Numbered from the stretch's first letter, positions 12,268-22,370 are shown. The stretch: DNA of 64,000 bases from Acheta domesticus (GCA_031308135.1 JAHLJT010000631.1:143758734-143822733), one strand, 5' to 3'. Made by a program: numbers and translations. The notes: generated by a model not told the origin, from the letters alone.

Positions 12268-12314
<47 letters not shown>
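12268..12314. repeat. (ATT)n microsatellite at the 3' end of Dong-like copy 1
   Basis: About 15 ATT units. On the minus strand it is the (AAT)n tail that follows the 3' untranslated region of the retrotransposon copy to its right. Confidence 0.9.
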
Positions 12315-13105
12315 CGTTTATTTTTCACAGCTTCCTGGTACAAGTTGTAGGAGTCATACAGATATTTCTATCAAAGCATGGCTTCCGTAGTACAATAATT
12401 TTAATTAAACTAATCAGGGAGTAAACAATTCTACAAATATAAATTTTGACACTTAAATTAATTTACAAATTAAAAGTAAATAGTTCTTTAACACAAATTT
12501 TTAGAAACTCATAAATCTTCTGACTAAAGAACACGTGCTCAGGATCACAGCTTTCTGTAGATTGATGGTAATGTTCGTCTCGATCCCCAGTTTATTCAGA
12601 GAGTGCTTCAGGACGGTAGGTATCACACCTGTTGCTGAGAGGACGATTGGTACAATCTCCACGTCCAATACATGCCACTGCTCCTTTACAATTTGTGCTA
12701 GTTCTCTGTATTTCTGAATTTTATTTTCGTGTGTTGTTTCGAGGTTGCTGGTATCTACAACTGCTATGTCTATCAGCCATACTTTTCTTTTAAATGTATC
12801 CCAAAGAATGACATCCGGCCTGTTATGATGGACTGTTCTGTCGGTTAGTATGCTTCGGTCCCAGTATAGCTTATATCTGTTGTTCTCGATGACATTTTTT
12901 GGATTGTACTTGTAGTAGGGTGTATCAAATTCACCAGCAATTCCACATTTCCTTGCAAGTTTGGCGTGGATGATTCGTGCTACCATATCGTGCCTCTGTT
13001 TATAATCAGTTGGGGCAAGCATGCGGCAACTCGTAGTGATGTGCTGGATCGTTTCTTGACCTTCACCACAGGCCCGGCAGATATCGGAAGGCACTTCGGG
13101 GTCTC
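12315..13105 (-). mobile_element. Dong/R4-like non-LTR retrotransposon, 5'-truncated copy 1
   Basis: On the minus strand this copy starts next to an ATT array (13106-13172), encodes only the C-terminal zinc-knuckle and endonuclease part of the polyprotein, and ends in a second ATT array (12268-12314). Truncation at the 5' end is the normal outcome of incomplete target-primed reverse transcription. A TAA/ATT array on both sides fits the known insertion preference of the Bombyx Dong element. The protein differs clearly from the other Dong-like copies here, so it is a separate subfamily. Confidence 0.75.
12501..13094 (-). pseudogene. Dong/R4-like polyprotein, C-terminal zinc knuckle plus restriction-like endonuclease
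   Basis: The 197-residue open frame begins within the zinc-knuckle region: CRACGEGQETIQHITTSC has the CX2CX8HX4C spacing typical of LINEs with a restriction-like endonuclease. About 80 residues later comes NRPDVILWD followed by VWLIDIAV, the PD...D core of that nuclease, which nicks target DNA to prime reverse transcription. A conserved VEIVPIVLSATGVI-type tail follows. The reverse transcriptase is absent because the copy is truncated, so no start codon is meaningful. The frame itself is intact, which suggests a fairly young copy. Confidence 0.75.

Positions 13106-13172
<67 letters not shown>
13106..13172. repeat. (TTA)n microsatellite at the 5' side of copy 1
   Basis: An uninterrupted TTA/ATT array of about 22 units. 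It abuts the truncated 5' end of the minus-strand retrotransposon, consistent with insertion into a pre-existing array. Confidence 0.9.
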
Positions 13173-13487
13173 GTCTTATTCCAGCTTCATCTTCCGGCTT
13201 CTTGATTGCGTCGTAACTTTAAAATTTGATCCACTATTAATGGCAACAAACTAGAATGAATTCTCACATACGATACTTTCTACAGACTTACCCACTGGTT
13301 ATCCCTTATATAGACGGTTTCAACACATTAGCTTTAGTTGTCAGTCGTTCCAACGAATATAATTGCCGGAGTTTCATGAAGGCCGCGACTCACTTCCCTC
13401 AGATGTCGAAGTGGGAGACAGGAAAAAGGACTTTAGTAAGTAAGCATAGAGTGCGCAATGAAAATCGATACGTGAATTAGGAGTGTT
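13173..13487. other. Gene-free stretch
   Basis: No recognisable gene or element between the TTA array and the hairpin at 13488. Confidence 0.35.
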
Positions 13488-13538
13488 CAAACTCGTTTAA
13501 GTCAACATTTTTCTCAGATGTTGACTTAAACGAGCTTG
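13488..13538. repeat. Near-perfect 21-bp inverted repeat with 9-nt loop
   Basis: The arm 13488-13508 (core CTCGTTTAAGTCAACAT) pairs with 13518-13538 at 20 of 21 positions across TTTTCTCAG. It would make a small RNA hairpin, but it is shorter than a typical animal pre-miRNA and has no bulged upper stem. Confidence 0.8.
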
Positions 13539-14589
13539 AAATGGTATATAAAAGAATTTCCATTAGCCGGAGAATACCATATTTAATAGGTTAGCAGAAG
13601 TCCTTTATGGAAAAGTATGTACCTTCTCTGCTGACGAAGCTTTTGAACATGAGTAATATTCTGCAAAATATCAGATTCCGCATTAAACTAGTGGTCTCCA
13701 ACAGTAAAACTCCTGCTCAAGAAAAACACACAAATGAAGGTTTCGGAAAAGTAGCATGCACACGGCTCAAATACAACAAAGAAAATATTATCATATAACA
13801 GTACAATAAATTAAATATTTTAACCAAAACAGATTTCACAAATTCTGAAAGTACATAATATTCTTTGTAATAGTACAATTTAACAAGAACATGGTACAAT
13901 ACAACTGTTCTTAACATACCAAGAATATAAACAATGTTACCGTTTCACAATGCAACAGCAGTTTTACTGGAAAATAATAATAGCAAATATTTAATGATTG
14001 GCAGATTCTTCCTTATAACCTTGCTGTCGCGTGTCTTCAACTAGTATGTACTAAGTAGTGACAAAATGAGTATAAAAATTCAGTCTGTTTGCTTAGTATG
14101 AAAAGAGGTGATATAACACAATCAAATATTCGGATTTTTCAATCAAAAACAAAACTGTTTCATTGTTTAGAATTTTTTTCGGGTTTCTGAGTATTGGCTG
14201 CATTTTTTAAAAAAAATATACGCTCTTTGGAAATTAATAAAGTACGAATGTCATATATTTTGGTTTCTTGAAATCAGAAATCAGAGTATAATCGTATTTC
14301 AATTAAGGTTAATATTAAACCACGCCATAAGAATTATCACTAGAAAGAGATAAGAAAGAAGTGAAGCCTAGGAAAATTTGGCAAAGAAGAAAAAAATCTA
14401 AGAAATATGTGTTGCTTTACTTCAAGGAAAATGACAAAGAACTTCATGTGAACACCAGTTAATGTATTCTAATGTTAGTAATTTTTAAATACACAAAATT
14501 GATCTTACTTAAAAATCATTTAGTATTGAAAACTTAAGAACTTCCGTCAGAGAATACCTGACGAAGTTTTTGTTTTCTCGTTTGACGAA
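13539..14589. other. AT-rich gene-free stretch
   Basis: Open frames of 60-66 codons on both strands carry no recognisable motifs. Confidence 0.35.
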
Positions 14590-14835
14590 AGATACTTGTT
14601 CGCCAGTCGGCCAGAAGGCTGCGTTCCCCGCTCCTGGGGCGAATGTCCGGGACCGAACATCGCTCCGGGCGCCCCGCTGTCGTAGCATTGGCCTCAGCGG
14701 CGGCAAGCACCACGCTGAGGGTCGCCCCGCCGACCACGCCCACTCCGCCTCCGCCTCCGTCCCCGTGCCGCCGTCCTCTCACCGACCCCTGACCCGGCCT
14801 TCGTCCCGACGGCCGGCCGCCATGCGAGAGTAATT
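14590..14835. other. CpG-rich island
   Basis: GC-rich block (14600-14830) with many CpG and CCTCCG/CCGTCC words. It generates overlapping open frames on both strands, which is a composition effect. A promoter-type island is possible. Confidence 0.35.
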
Positions 14836-15732
14836 TTAGGCAGTGAAAGTGATGAGAAAATGCAGTCTCATTCTTCGGCTCAGCAGCTCCCCCGATAATT
14901 AGGCGGCGGTTTCTGAGGCGTGTCTCCTCCGGCATTCCTTTCGTTTAGCCGTCGCCCAGTGGCATTCGGCGCTCATTTAAGGACCGACCAACGACGTGTG
15001 AAATCGGCGGCCAGACTTTTCATGGAATGCAAAGACGCTGTGTGGTTGTAGGAGAATGTAGACGTAACTACGAAATTTAAGACCCAAGATCGTCAGGGTC
15101 ATTTAGCTCGTAAATAATAAGAACAAGACGCCAACACTATGTACTGTGTTCTCGGAAGTCAAACTGCAAACAAAAATGGAAGGAGTTTTATTCGAATCCA
15201 AGGACCTTCGACAAAGAAACCTCTCGTTTGCATGCTCGTTTCATAAATGTGCCTCAGTCACTCCCTCCATTATTTAGGACTGTATTATTCGGCATTATGT
15301 GATCTACATTGCTAAATACGGCGCTTATCTGCTTTTGGTATTTTTCGAATGTCAGTTCCCTTTCTGCGTTCGCTTCTCAAGGCCAAGAATCTATGAAGAT
15401 CCTTTAATTGTCCATTCGACAGCCATCAGAGCGACGGAAAAGCAGCAGGTCGCGTCTTTGAACTTTTAAATCCATGAATAAATAACCTACAATTAAAAAT
15501 GCATTGCCCCCTTGATTATAGCTCATCGATCGATAAAAATCGGATCCATGAAGGAGATTGCTATGAATCCTAATCTGAATTTTCGTGAATAACTTGTTAT
15601 AAAATAAGCGCAAAACCACTTAGGCCACGTCCGCGTTCTCAAACTATTTCAGGCTTATCTCCCATTTGATGTTTTGAGATAGGTAGCTCAGACAATCAAT
15701 ACCCTGAGGTAACACAAGGTAACAAATGAAAT
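14836..15732. other. Gene-free stretch before the solo LTR
   Basis: No recognisable gene. The last bases are GAAAT, part of the target-site duplication of the LTR that follows. Confidence 0.35.
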
Positions 15733-16310
15733 TGTAACGTCGTCACGAGATGAGGAAGAACACAGACACGGAGTTTGCTGTACATATTTATTTACAATAG
15801 TTATTTACAGTATGAACACTCCTTAGGAATGCTGCTCTTCACAGCACACCGACTCCTGAGACGAGCCGTCTCAGTATCTGCCAAGAGAACCCCAGCTCGC
15901 TACCCTAGCGCCGCCCCTGGTCTCTTGTCCCGTGGTGAATAGCCACGCCTCGCAAGACGCTACTCGCGATCACCTCCGCACATCGCTACGGCCAATCTCG
16001 AATGCCATGGAAACTTATTCCACCCGCCTCCCTAGCGAGGCATCACGTGACCGACCTCCCACTCACAAAGCGTCATTTCCTCTCGAGAATTGGGCCGGCT
16101 GTAGATTGAGCCTGCCGTCCATCTGCAGACGATTTCTGTTGTCACACATCACTTGTGCGAACGGACAGCCGCCTTCTCAGACACGCCTCCAGCTGAGAGA
16201 CCCTCGAGAGACCCCGAGGGTCCAGCCGCCGCCAGCGCGGCACGAGAGGACCAACCCCTCCCCCTTGCACGACTTGTGCGGTCGGTCGAGCCCAGTGCTA
16301 TGACGCTACA
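15733..16310 (-). mobile_element. Solo LTR with 4-bp target-site duplication
   Basis: On the minus strand this 578-bp unit begins TGTAGCGTC and ends GACGTTACA, the TG...CA inverted ends of a long terminal repeat. It is flanked by AAAT on both sides (15729-15732 and 16311-16314), a 4-bp duplication as left by retroviral-type integrases. An AATAAA signal on the minus strand (15787-15792) lies about 50 bp before the 3' end, as expected for an R/U5 boundary. The GC-rich 5' two thirds would be U3. No internal retroelement genes are present, so it is probably a solo LTR left by LTR-LTR recombination. The superfamily (Gypsy, Copia or BEL) cannot be told. Confidence 0.75.
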
Positions 16311-16390
16311 AAATATTATTTTAAGAACAGCTTTCTATTAAAACTCTATGTCTATATTATACCGCAACCGAAAACGAAAATAAAATTACG

Positions 16391-16797
16391 AAAAACAAAA
16401 GTAAATTGCAAGTCGATGATCTAATAAATGAAGTTTATACGAATGGTAAACCAAACAGTGACTCAATATTGGTGAAAATGTGTGGCATCAAGGGTAAAGA
16501 CAAAGTAAAGAAGAACAAAGCAAGATTGAAAGATACTCAACTCTACATCAACAATGATAGAACTCTTCGCCAGAGAGAAGGGCAGCAAAAAATCCACAAA
16601 ATCGCAAAAGCAGAGAAGCAAAAGGGAAATACAATCACACTGGGCTTCAACAAAACCAAAATAAACGGCATACAGTACATATGAAAGAAGGAAGAGGGCT
16701 CCAAAGCTTTCAAACGCGCGAGAAGATTAACAGCTTTGCCAACGTCAATGACCAACCACGACGCCAAAACAGCCAACACAACGAGCCGCACCACATG
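16391..16797 (+). pseudogene. LINE ORF1-like protein remnant
   Basis: Frame 2 reads a lysine-rich segment with LYINNDRTLRQREGQQKI, GNTITLGFNKTKINGIQY and, after one in-frame TGA (16682-16684, probably a former Trp codon), KRARRLTALPTS, ending at a TGA at 16795-16797. The pattern 'I-x-x-D-x-T-x-x-(Q/E)-R-E' followed by 'NG..Y' is seen in ORF1-type proteins of arthropod LINEs, thought to bind element RNA. It lies just upstream of the endonuclease, as expected. The start codon is not defined. Confidence 0.5.
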
Positions 16798-16987
16798 ACA
16801 ACTTTCGAACGAGTGAGAAGAGTAACAGCTTCGTCAGCGTCAGTCTTCAACAGTGATCAACGTCGCTGACGTCGTCACTAGTGCTGCCAACACAAATAAC
16901 CAAATAGAACCAACAAATGCATCCTACGAATTAAACATAGGCACCAATGCAATAGAAAATATCTCAAATTTATATGCCAATATCCCA

Positions 16988-17573
16988 AACATTACAATTA
17001 CTTATGTTAAATTCGTCTTTTGGAATACACATGATATAAGATATTTCTATAACACCTGCTGATAATTTAGAAAGCTACATTACATTCTGTGATATTATTA
17101 TTTTATGTGAAACATGAGTCAACTGCAGAAAATCTCACTTTGTCACCATATTGAAACAAATTTAAGTGTCATGTATATCCAGCGAGTAAAAAAAGTCATT
17201 AGGCAGAGCGAGGGGAGGGTTAACAATGCTATATAACTGTGATAATGTAAAGTCTGTATCCTTTTTAGACTGTAACCAATGCTGATCATTATGAAATGTA
17301 CAGTGAGTGAATATGAAATGATTATCATTAAAGTATATTTACACGCAAAATACATTGACATGCAATTACAAGCGCGCCTAGACACAATAGCGAAGAATCT
17401 TAAAGGAAACAAAAGTCTTCCGTTTATTATAGGTGGGGAATTCAACGTGAGAATTGGTCGTCTCAATCAACTCGACTACGAACTAACTAAAAAATGCTTT
17501 TATTTCAAGTATAAGAGAAACTCTAGGTAACACTCTGAACTCACGAGGTGTCAAATTAGTTGAGGGTCTAGAG
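16988..17573 (+). pseudogene. LINE APE-type endonuclease, N-terminal part
   Basis: The segment starts with an endonuclease-like KFVFWN motif, has an ILCET block carrying the expected catalytic Glu (about 17100), and later LPFIIGGEFNVRIG, the G-D-F-N-A-R-type motif with the Asp replaced by Glu. The last codons (NSRGVKLVEGL) run straight into the hAT insertion and continue at 19221. Several stops and frame changes occur between 17050 and 17280. In life this enzyme nicks target DNA for primed reverse transcription. Confidence 0.6.
17566..17573. repeat. Left target-site duplication of the hAT element
   Basis: GTCTAGAG directly precedes the left terminal inverted repeat. It matches GTTTAGAG at 19213-19220 at 7 of 8 positions. 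Eight-base duplications are characteristic of hAT transposition. Confidence 0.85.
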
Positions 17574-19212
17574 CAGGCCTGTCCAAAACTGTGCTCCGGT
17601 GCAATTTTGCTCCGCCCGTGCTCCACCCAGCGCGCAAATTGGTCACCAGGGGAGGGGGGCATCCCTTCAGTCCGTGCGACAAGGCGACCTCAAGGACACA
17701 ACAACGGGTGTCGATATTTTTCGAGCCGTCGAGGATGCTATGGGAGAAGTGGATTTACCGTGGGAACGGCTGTGTTCTGTAACAACTGACGGTGCACCGT
17801 CTTATGTGTGGAGTGCACATTGGATTTGTTACGTTAGTAAAAACAAAACTGTTGGAGTTTGGCAAAGAACTCATTAGCTGCGTGCATTGTATTATACATC
17901 AGGAAGCACTTTGTGCAAAAGCGGCGAATATTGGCAATGTTGCTAAAGACGTTATCCGCATTGTAAATTTTCACCGTGTACTTAACCACCGTCAATTCAA
18001 AGAATTACTGATAGACATAAACCCTGAATTTTCAGATATTCCGTATCATTGTGCAGTGAGATGGTTGAGTCGTGGAGCTGTTTATAAGAGGTTTTTTGCA
18101 TTAAAGGGGGCAATACAATAGTTTTTGGATTTTAATGAAAAATCTGATGAATGTAAACTGCTAGCCGGCCGAAAGTGGGTGGCAGCATTAGGGTCTCTTG
18201 CTGATATTACCTGCCATCTAAATGACCTTAATATATCAATGCAAGGCAAGAACTGTCTCATTACAGATTTATTTGATACAATAAAAGCCTTTGTATTAAA
18301 GCTTTCCCTGTGGGAAGGTCAATTAAGGAATAGGAATGCAGCGCACTTTTTATGTATTCAGACTGTGGAAGAAGGTGCATGTTTCGATGAATGTGTCACT
18401 GTTATTCAAGATTTGAAAGAAAACTTTTCTAACCGCTTCAAGAACTTAAGAGAACAAGAACAGTTGTTTACATTGTTTGCGACACCATTTTCGATTTCGG
18501 CAGAGACTGTTCCGGAACATTTGCAATTGGAGTTTATTGACTTGCAATGTCACACGAGACAGAAAGATAAATTTCGGACGGCGAACTCTTTGCTAGAGTT
18601 TTATGAAAATTTTCCACAACAAGAGTTCCCAAAACTGCATATGCAAGCAGCGAAAGTAATTTCTATGTTTGGATCCACGTATGAATGTGAGAGCTTCTTT
18701 TCTGCTATGCAGTTAACCAAATCGAAGTGTCGAGGATGTTTGAGCGACGAGAGTCTTCGCAATTCCTTGCGTTTGATGGCGACAAGAAATTTTGTGCCCC
18801 GCATCGAGCGAATTGTAAACAATAAAAAGAGCAAATAAAATTGTGTACTATGACATTGCTTTTGTTTGCTTTAACTAAACCTACTCCAGGAAATCCCGTT
18901 TTCCTCAATTATATGTTTCGAACTAGAAAATAAAAAAGAAACTTATTCCGTGGAATAAAATTAAAATCCCCTTTGATTTTAAATGAACTGCATTAAAACA
19001 TTGCCGCATTTCATCCGATTGAAACGATCCAGTAAAAGATTGTCGCTCGGCGAGAAAAGTTGCGCGGTAGGGCCAGAGAGTATTATAACTGGCAGTCGAG
19101 GACGCCCGTCGGGCTGTGGCGGAAACAGCCGAACTGAAGCGCGCTTCATCGTCAGTCGGAGCGAACTTGGTGCTCCGGAGCCCGCGCAGAGCAGAAATCG
19201 TGGACAGGCCTG
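17574..19212 (+). mobile_element. hAT DNA transposon, internally deleted, nested in a LINE
   Basis: The 1,639-bp element starts CAGGCCTGTCCA (17574-17585) and ends with its reverse complement TGGACAGGCCTG (19201-19212). Partial similarity continues inward around TGCTCCGG. It is flanked by 8-bp near-identical duplications. Only 112 bp separate the left end from the middle of the transposase, so the 5' half of the gene, including any BED zinc finger, has been deleted. A 374-bp tail follows the transposase stop. With the element removed and one target copy kept, the endonuclease reading frame of the surrounding LINE is continuous across the junction. Confidence 0.9.
17686..18838 (+). pseudogene. 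hAT transposase (GTF2IRD2-like family), C-terminal two thirds
   Basis: The product would cut and join the element at its inverted repeats. Visible parts are [17 protein letters not shown], the catalytic-region [23 protein letters not shown], the VRWLSRGAVYKRFF block typical of this family, and the C-terminal dimerisation region around MFGSTYECESFFSAMQLTKS. The gene is broken twice: an extra T at about 17803 shifts frame 1 into frame 2 right after GAPS, and a TAG at 18119-18121 lies in frame before FLDFNEKS. It ends at TAA 18836-18838. Relatives are often annotated as general transcription factor II-I repeat domain-containing protein 2-like, because the vertebrate gene derived from a hAT element; this copy is a transposon remnant. 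Confidence 0.85.
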
Positions 19213-19220
19213 GTTTAGAG
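19213..19220. repeat. Right target-site duplication of the hAT element
   Basis: GTTTAGAG follows the right inverted repeat and differs from the left copy only at its third base. The Glu codon it contains continues the LINE endonuclease frame (EELGF). Confidence 0.85.
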
Positions 19221-19520
19221 GAGTTGGGATTCATATTGTTAAATGGGCGGACGCGAACAGACAGGGACGGCGTGGTAACTTTCCTCAGTAACACAGGTTG
19301 CTATCTACTAGATTTGGTGACGGTGAACCTGGAACACATAGGACTGATGAAATATCCGGATATCTGCATCATGGGAACTTCAAATAATCTCCCTGTCACA
19401 ATTACACTGTGCTTAAACACCGGAAAAACAGAGACAGCAAGCATTAATACATCAAATCCAAAAACCGTCTTGAAATGGATCGTGAACAATATAAATAAAT
19501 ACACGACTATACTTAATTAA
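19221..19520 (+). pseudogene. LINE APE-type endonuclease, C-terminal part
   Basis: This continues the endonuclease broken by the hAT. The order GFILLNGRTRTDRDGVVTFL, then GCYLLDLVTVNLE, then MGTSNNLPVTITL follows the family pattern, in which the last block is normally S-D-H-L-P; here Asp and His have become Asn, so the catalytic motif is lost. It ends at TAA near 19518-19520. Confidence 0.65.
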
Positions 19521-19679
19521 ACCCAAGAAACGCCTTAAACCCAAGAAACGCTCACAATGTCCGTACAGTCTTGATGAATGGTGGAAGTTTTATAACAAAG
19601 TATTTCCAAAATTGGAATCTGATAACTCAAAATATTTTCGTTCCACAAGTCCGTACTTAGACAAGGAAATATAATATAA

Positions 19680-20385
19680 TGAAATGTTTAAAATTCTGAG
19701 GGAAACGAAAAACAACAAGTCTCCTGCCCGGATGGAATTACAAACGAATTCTTAAAGTATCTACTAGCTAATTTGATATGACAAATGAGAAAAGTAATCA
19801 ACGCAATAATCAAGACAGAAGAATTTCCATTAGACTGGTGTAAATCGGAGGTTATTATATACAAGAAAGGAGATGTTTATAACCCAACAAATTACAGAGG
19901 CATTGCCTTGGTCAACTCACTATTAAAGATATTCACAAAATTGATTGCAAAGAGGTTATTTAATAACTGTAAAAATTGCGGCATAATTCTTCAAGTACAG
20001 TGCGTATTCAGAACACAACGCTCGTGCTAACACGACGCTTTGCCAGACATCCGACGCTTGCGCCAGAATGTGAAGATCGCGATAAATCTATCAAAGTCGG
20101 GAGGCAAAGTTTACGCTGCTTTCATCGCGTTCGATTCTGTAGTCTATACCATTATATGAAAAAAAACTATTTGAGGCAGGAATTAGCACTAAAATAATTA
20201 GAATATTACAAGATTACCACACCAAAGCTAGAATGAGAGTGTATGATAATGATCAGAAGATGGAAGAAATTGATGTGACGCAAGCTGTCTTGCAAGGGGA
20301 CTCCCTATACCCGATCCTATTTTCTATTCTGCTACACGACATTACTAAGTTCTTTATAGAAAATGGACATGAAAATATCGAAGAA
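19680..20385 (+). pseudogene. LINE reverse transcriptase, fingers and palm remnant
   Basis: Pieces in shifting frames give the expected order: a KNNKSP-type block followed by PDGITNEFLKYL (about 19710), FPLDWCKSEVIIYKKGD, NYRGIALVNSLLKIFTKLIAKRL (19857-19965), GGKVYAAFI and DSVVYTI (motif A region, about 20100-20155), and DVTQAVLQGDSLYPILFSIL (motif B, about 20272-20330). At least three frameshifts or stops separate them. The A-D-D motif that should follow is missing; an unrelated repeat begins at 20386. Confidence 0.65.
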
Positions 20386-20516
20386 CTAGTGGTGCCACAA
20401 CAACACATACTTTCCCGTGTTATTGGAAACAGCTACGTAATATTTAAATAATGCACTTACGGCGCTACTAAAATCTTAGCTATTATTTGAAAACGTCCAA
20501 TTCAACCAAGAAGCAA
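20386..20516 (-). repeat. Short dispersed repeat inserted in the LINE palm (CTAG-end family)
   Basis: This 131-bp piece begins CTAGTGGTGCCACAACAACA and is homologous, in opposite orientation, to 35277-35396. Both share the CACATACTTTCCCGT-TTATTGGAA block and end at CAACCAAGAAGCAA. LINE sequence resumes directly after it (LSELCEFYN-type motif from about 20520). Read on the minus strand the repeat ends CTAG with T as next base, the arrangement expected of a Helitron 3' end, but no other Helitron feature is proven. Confidence 0.5.
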
Positions 20517-21570
20517 ACATCATCGCAGTGTTGTCAGAACTATGTGAATTCTACAACTGCATAAAAATATAATACAAAGTTTTGTAAACTTGCATGAGAA
20601 AAAGAAGCCTGATACCCCGGACAATATATAAATGCATTTCATAGGGCCATGATTTGAGAAGAGTATTCTAGAACAATGCAAAAATTCTCTACTCACTACA
20701 AATGGTACAGCATTTGGTGTGAAAATTAAACATTTTGTATTAAAATTGGTGCGAAAATTAAATATACTGTATGCAAATACCAACATACATTTGACAATTA
20801 TAACTTCTTTTCATACAGCTACATCAAGTCACAACAATGACATTTAATTCACAGAAATTCGCGAGCGCGAAACGGAATTTCATTGTTGCATTCCCTTCAT
20901 TGTCGAAACTCTCTTAAAGAGGTACCAATTTTTATTCTAAATACTTCAAAGTAAATAATTTCTAAAAGATTAATGTGTTACATTACATTCTACATTGTCA
21001 CATTACAAACCATACAAACTACCGGACTAGAAAGATGTAAGATACACAATCACAATCATCAGGAAACAGAACACTTTATAAAGTTCACATTGAAAGTACT
21101 GAGGAAGGAACTTGAAATCGAGTCCTTCACTCAATGCTTAAGACGGCTTTCTTTTAATGAAGCCTATCGATCCTTTCAATCAAACGAAGCTCCGGCAACA
21201 AAATTCCAATAACATATCCTTACTATAGGACGAAGACCACAAGCTCACCCCACGGATATATTGAGAGCATGGAGCGATCATACCTGCTTAAATGACATAG
21301 TCACAACAGTGACTAAACAAATCGCCAATCTGGCAAATGACTAAGGTCCGTAGCGAACTAATTACACTTAGGAGAAAAACGCAATATCCGTGCGCAATGA
21401 AAAACGATACAACGATCAAATACACACTGACTTTCCACTACGCCGAAAAAAAACCTCTGCGCATTTCGTCCTGAGGAAGGTCGCAAACCGGTGACCAAAA
21501 CGTTAGAACCTGTGCCTACGACGCGACGTCTTCCGGACAGCCAAGTAGCTTCATGTTTATATTTCAAATG
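20517..21570 (+). pseudogene. LINE C-terminal region and 3' untranslated region
   Basis: After LSELCEFYN (about 20535) and a lysine-rich KKKPDTPDN-type block in another frame, coding potential is scrambled. A final segment at 20973-21212 (ending FNEAYRSFQSNEAP) may be the polyprotein C-terminus. Around 21470-21520 the sequence CCTGAGGAAGGTCGC and CCGGTGACCAAAACG resembles the conserved hairpin-bearing 3' ends of several LINE groups. The exact 3' end is not visible. Confidence 0.4.
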
Positions 21571-22169
21571 AAGGGTCTACTGCTATCATCTGTAAAATAA
21601 TTTCGTCTCATCTGTAAAGATGGCTGTGAAAGACAGCAGTAAAGATGGCAGTGAATGTATTACTTTTACATTGAAATCATATTCACACTTGGTAGATACG
21701 ATTGAAATTAACTCTACACTTGGTAGATGGATTTCAAGCACACTCGTATTAATTGAAAAACATATTTGAATTATGCATCTGCACTTTTTTTTAATCGGGG
21801 CCAATTTCAAGTGTTTGGATTTTTAAAATTCGTTTACCTTTCAGGTAGATTTCCTTTTTATAATACAACTATGGACTCACAAGGTTTGGGTATAACCAAT
21901 AATATATAATGTTTGAACATTCACTATTGTCCTGAGCAATACAGAATATTGGCCAGAAAAACTAATTTTCTGTATACATTTAAATGAACTTCCTTCCCTC
22001 TCCATTGCAATATGAAGCAATGGTATGAAATATAAAAATTAACACACCAGTTACCTTCAGACAAAAAAAAATCAAACATCGAGTGACGATTCCGTCTCCG
22101 CGTAAAGAGCGTGTGTGTAACCCAAACAAGGCCAAAAGAGGGACGAAAGAGTCGAAAGCGTTTTACCAC
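21571..22169. other. Gene-free stretch with short direct repeats
   Basis: Short direct repeats occur: CATCTGTAAA (about 21588 and 21610), AAAGATGGC (21617 and 21642) and ACTTGGTAGAT (21687 and 21718). No gene is recognisable. Confidence 0.35.
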
Positions 22170-22370
22170 GCCGCCACTCCCACGCGTGCGCGCAGAGGAA
22201 GCGCTGGGAAGTGAAGGCCGCCGGCAAATTACAGGCGGCGAGCAGCGCCCGATCACCGGACGCGCCGCGCCGCGCCGCCGCCTTGCGCGGGCAGGAAGCT
22301 GCGATTGCGGCGCACCACACGAGCGCGCGCGCGTTGCGAGACACGCCCCCCCCCCCCAGCGTCAGAGCAC
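22170..22370. other. CpG-rich island
   Basis: A CpG-dense block (CGCGCCGCGCCGCGCCGCC and similar words) with a run of about ten C near 22347. It is unlike the AT-rich flanks. Overlapping open frames on both strands are composition artefacts. Confidence 0.35.

Larger units (their letters stand above)
16391..21570 (+). mobile_element. Decayed APE-endonuclease LINE, interrupted by a hAT element
   Basis: In order on the plus strand lie an ORF1-like region (about 16391-16797), an endonuclease (16988-17573 and 19221-19520), reverse transcriptase fingers and palm (about 19680-20385), a C-terminal region (from about 20517) and a 3' region near 21450-21490 with a small GGTC...GACC hairpin before AAAACGTT, of a type common at LINE 3' ends. 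Many stops and frameshifts show it is old. The endonuclease is split by the hAT at 17574-19212, and the palm by an unrelated repeat at 20386-20516. The clade was not resolved; CR1/L2-like groups are candidates. Confidence 0.65.

Noticed and set aside
15932..16341. Plus-strand open frames inside the solo LTR
   Set aside because: They are antisense to the LTR and arise from its GC-rich U3-like region.
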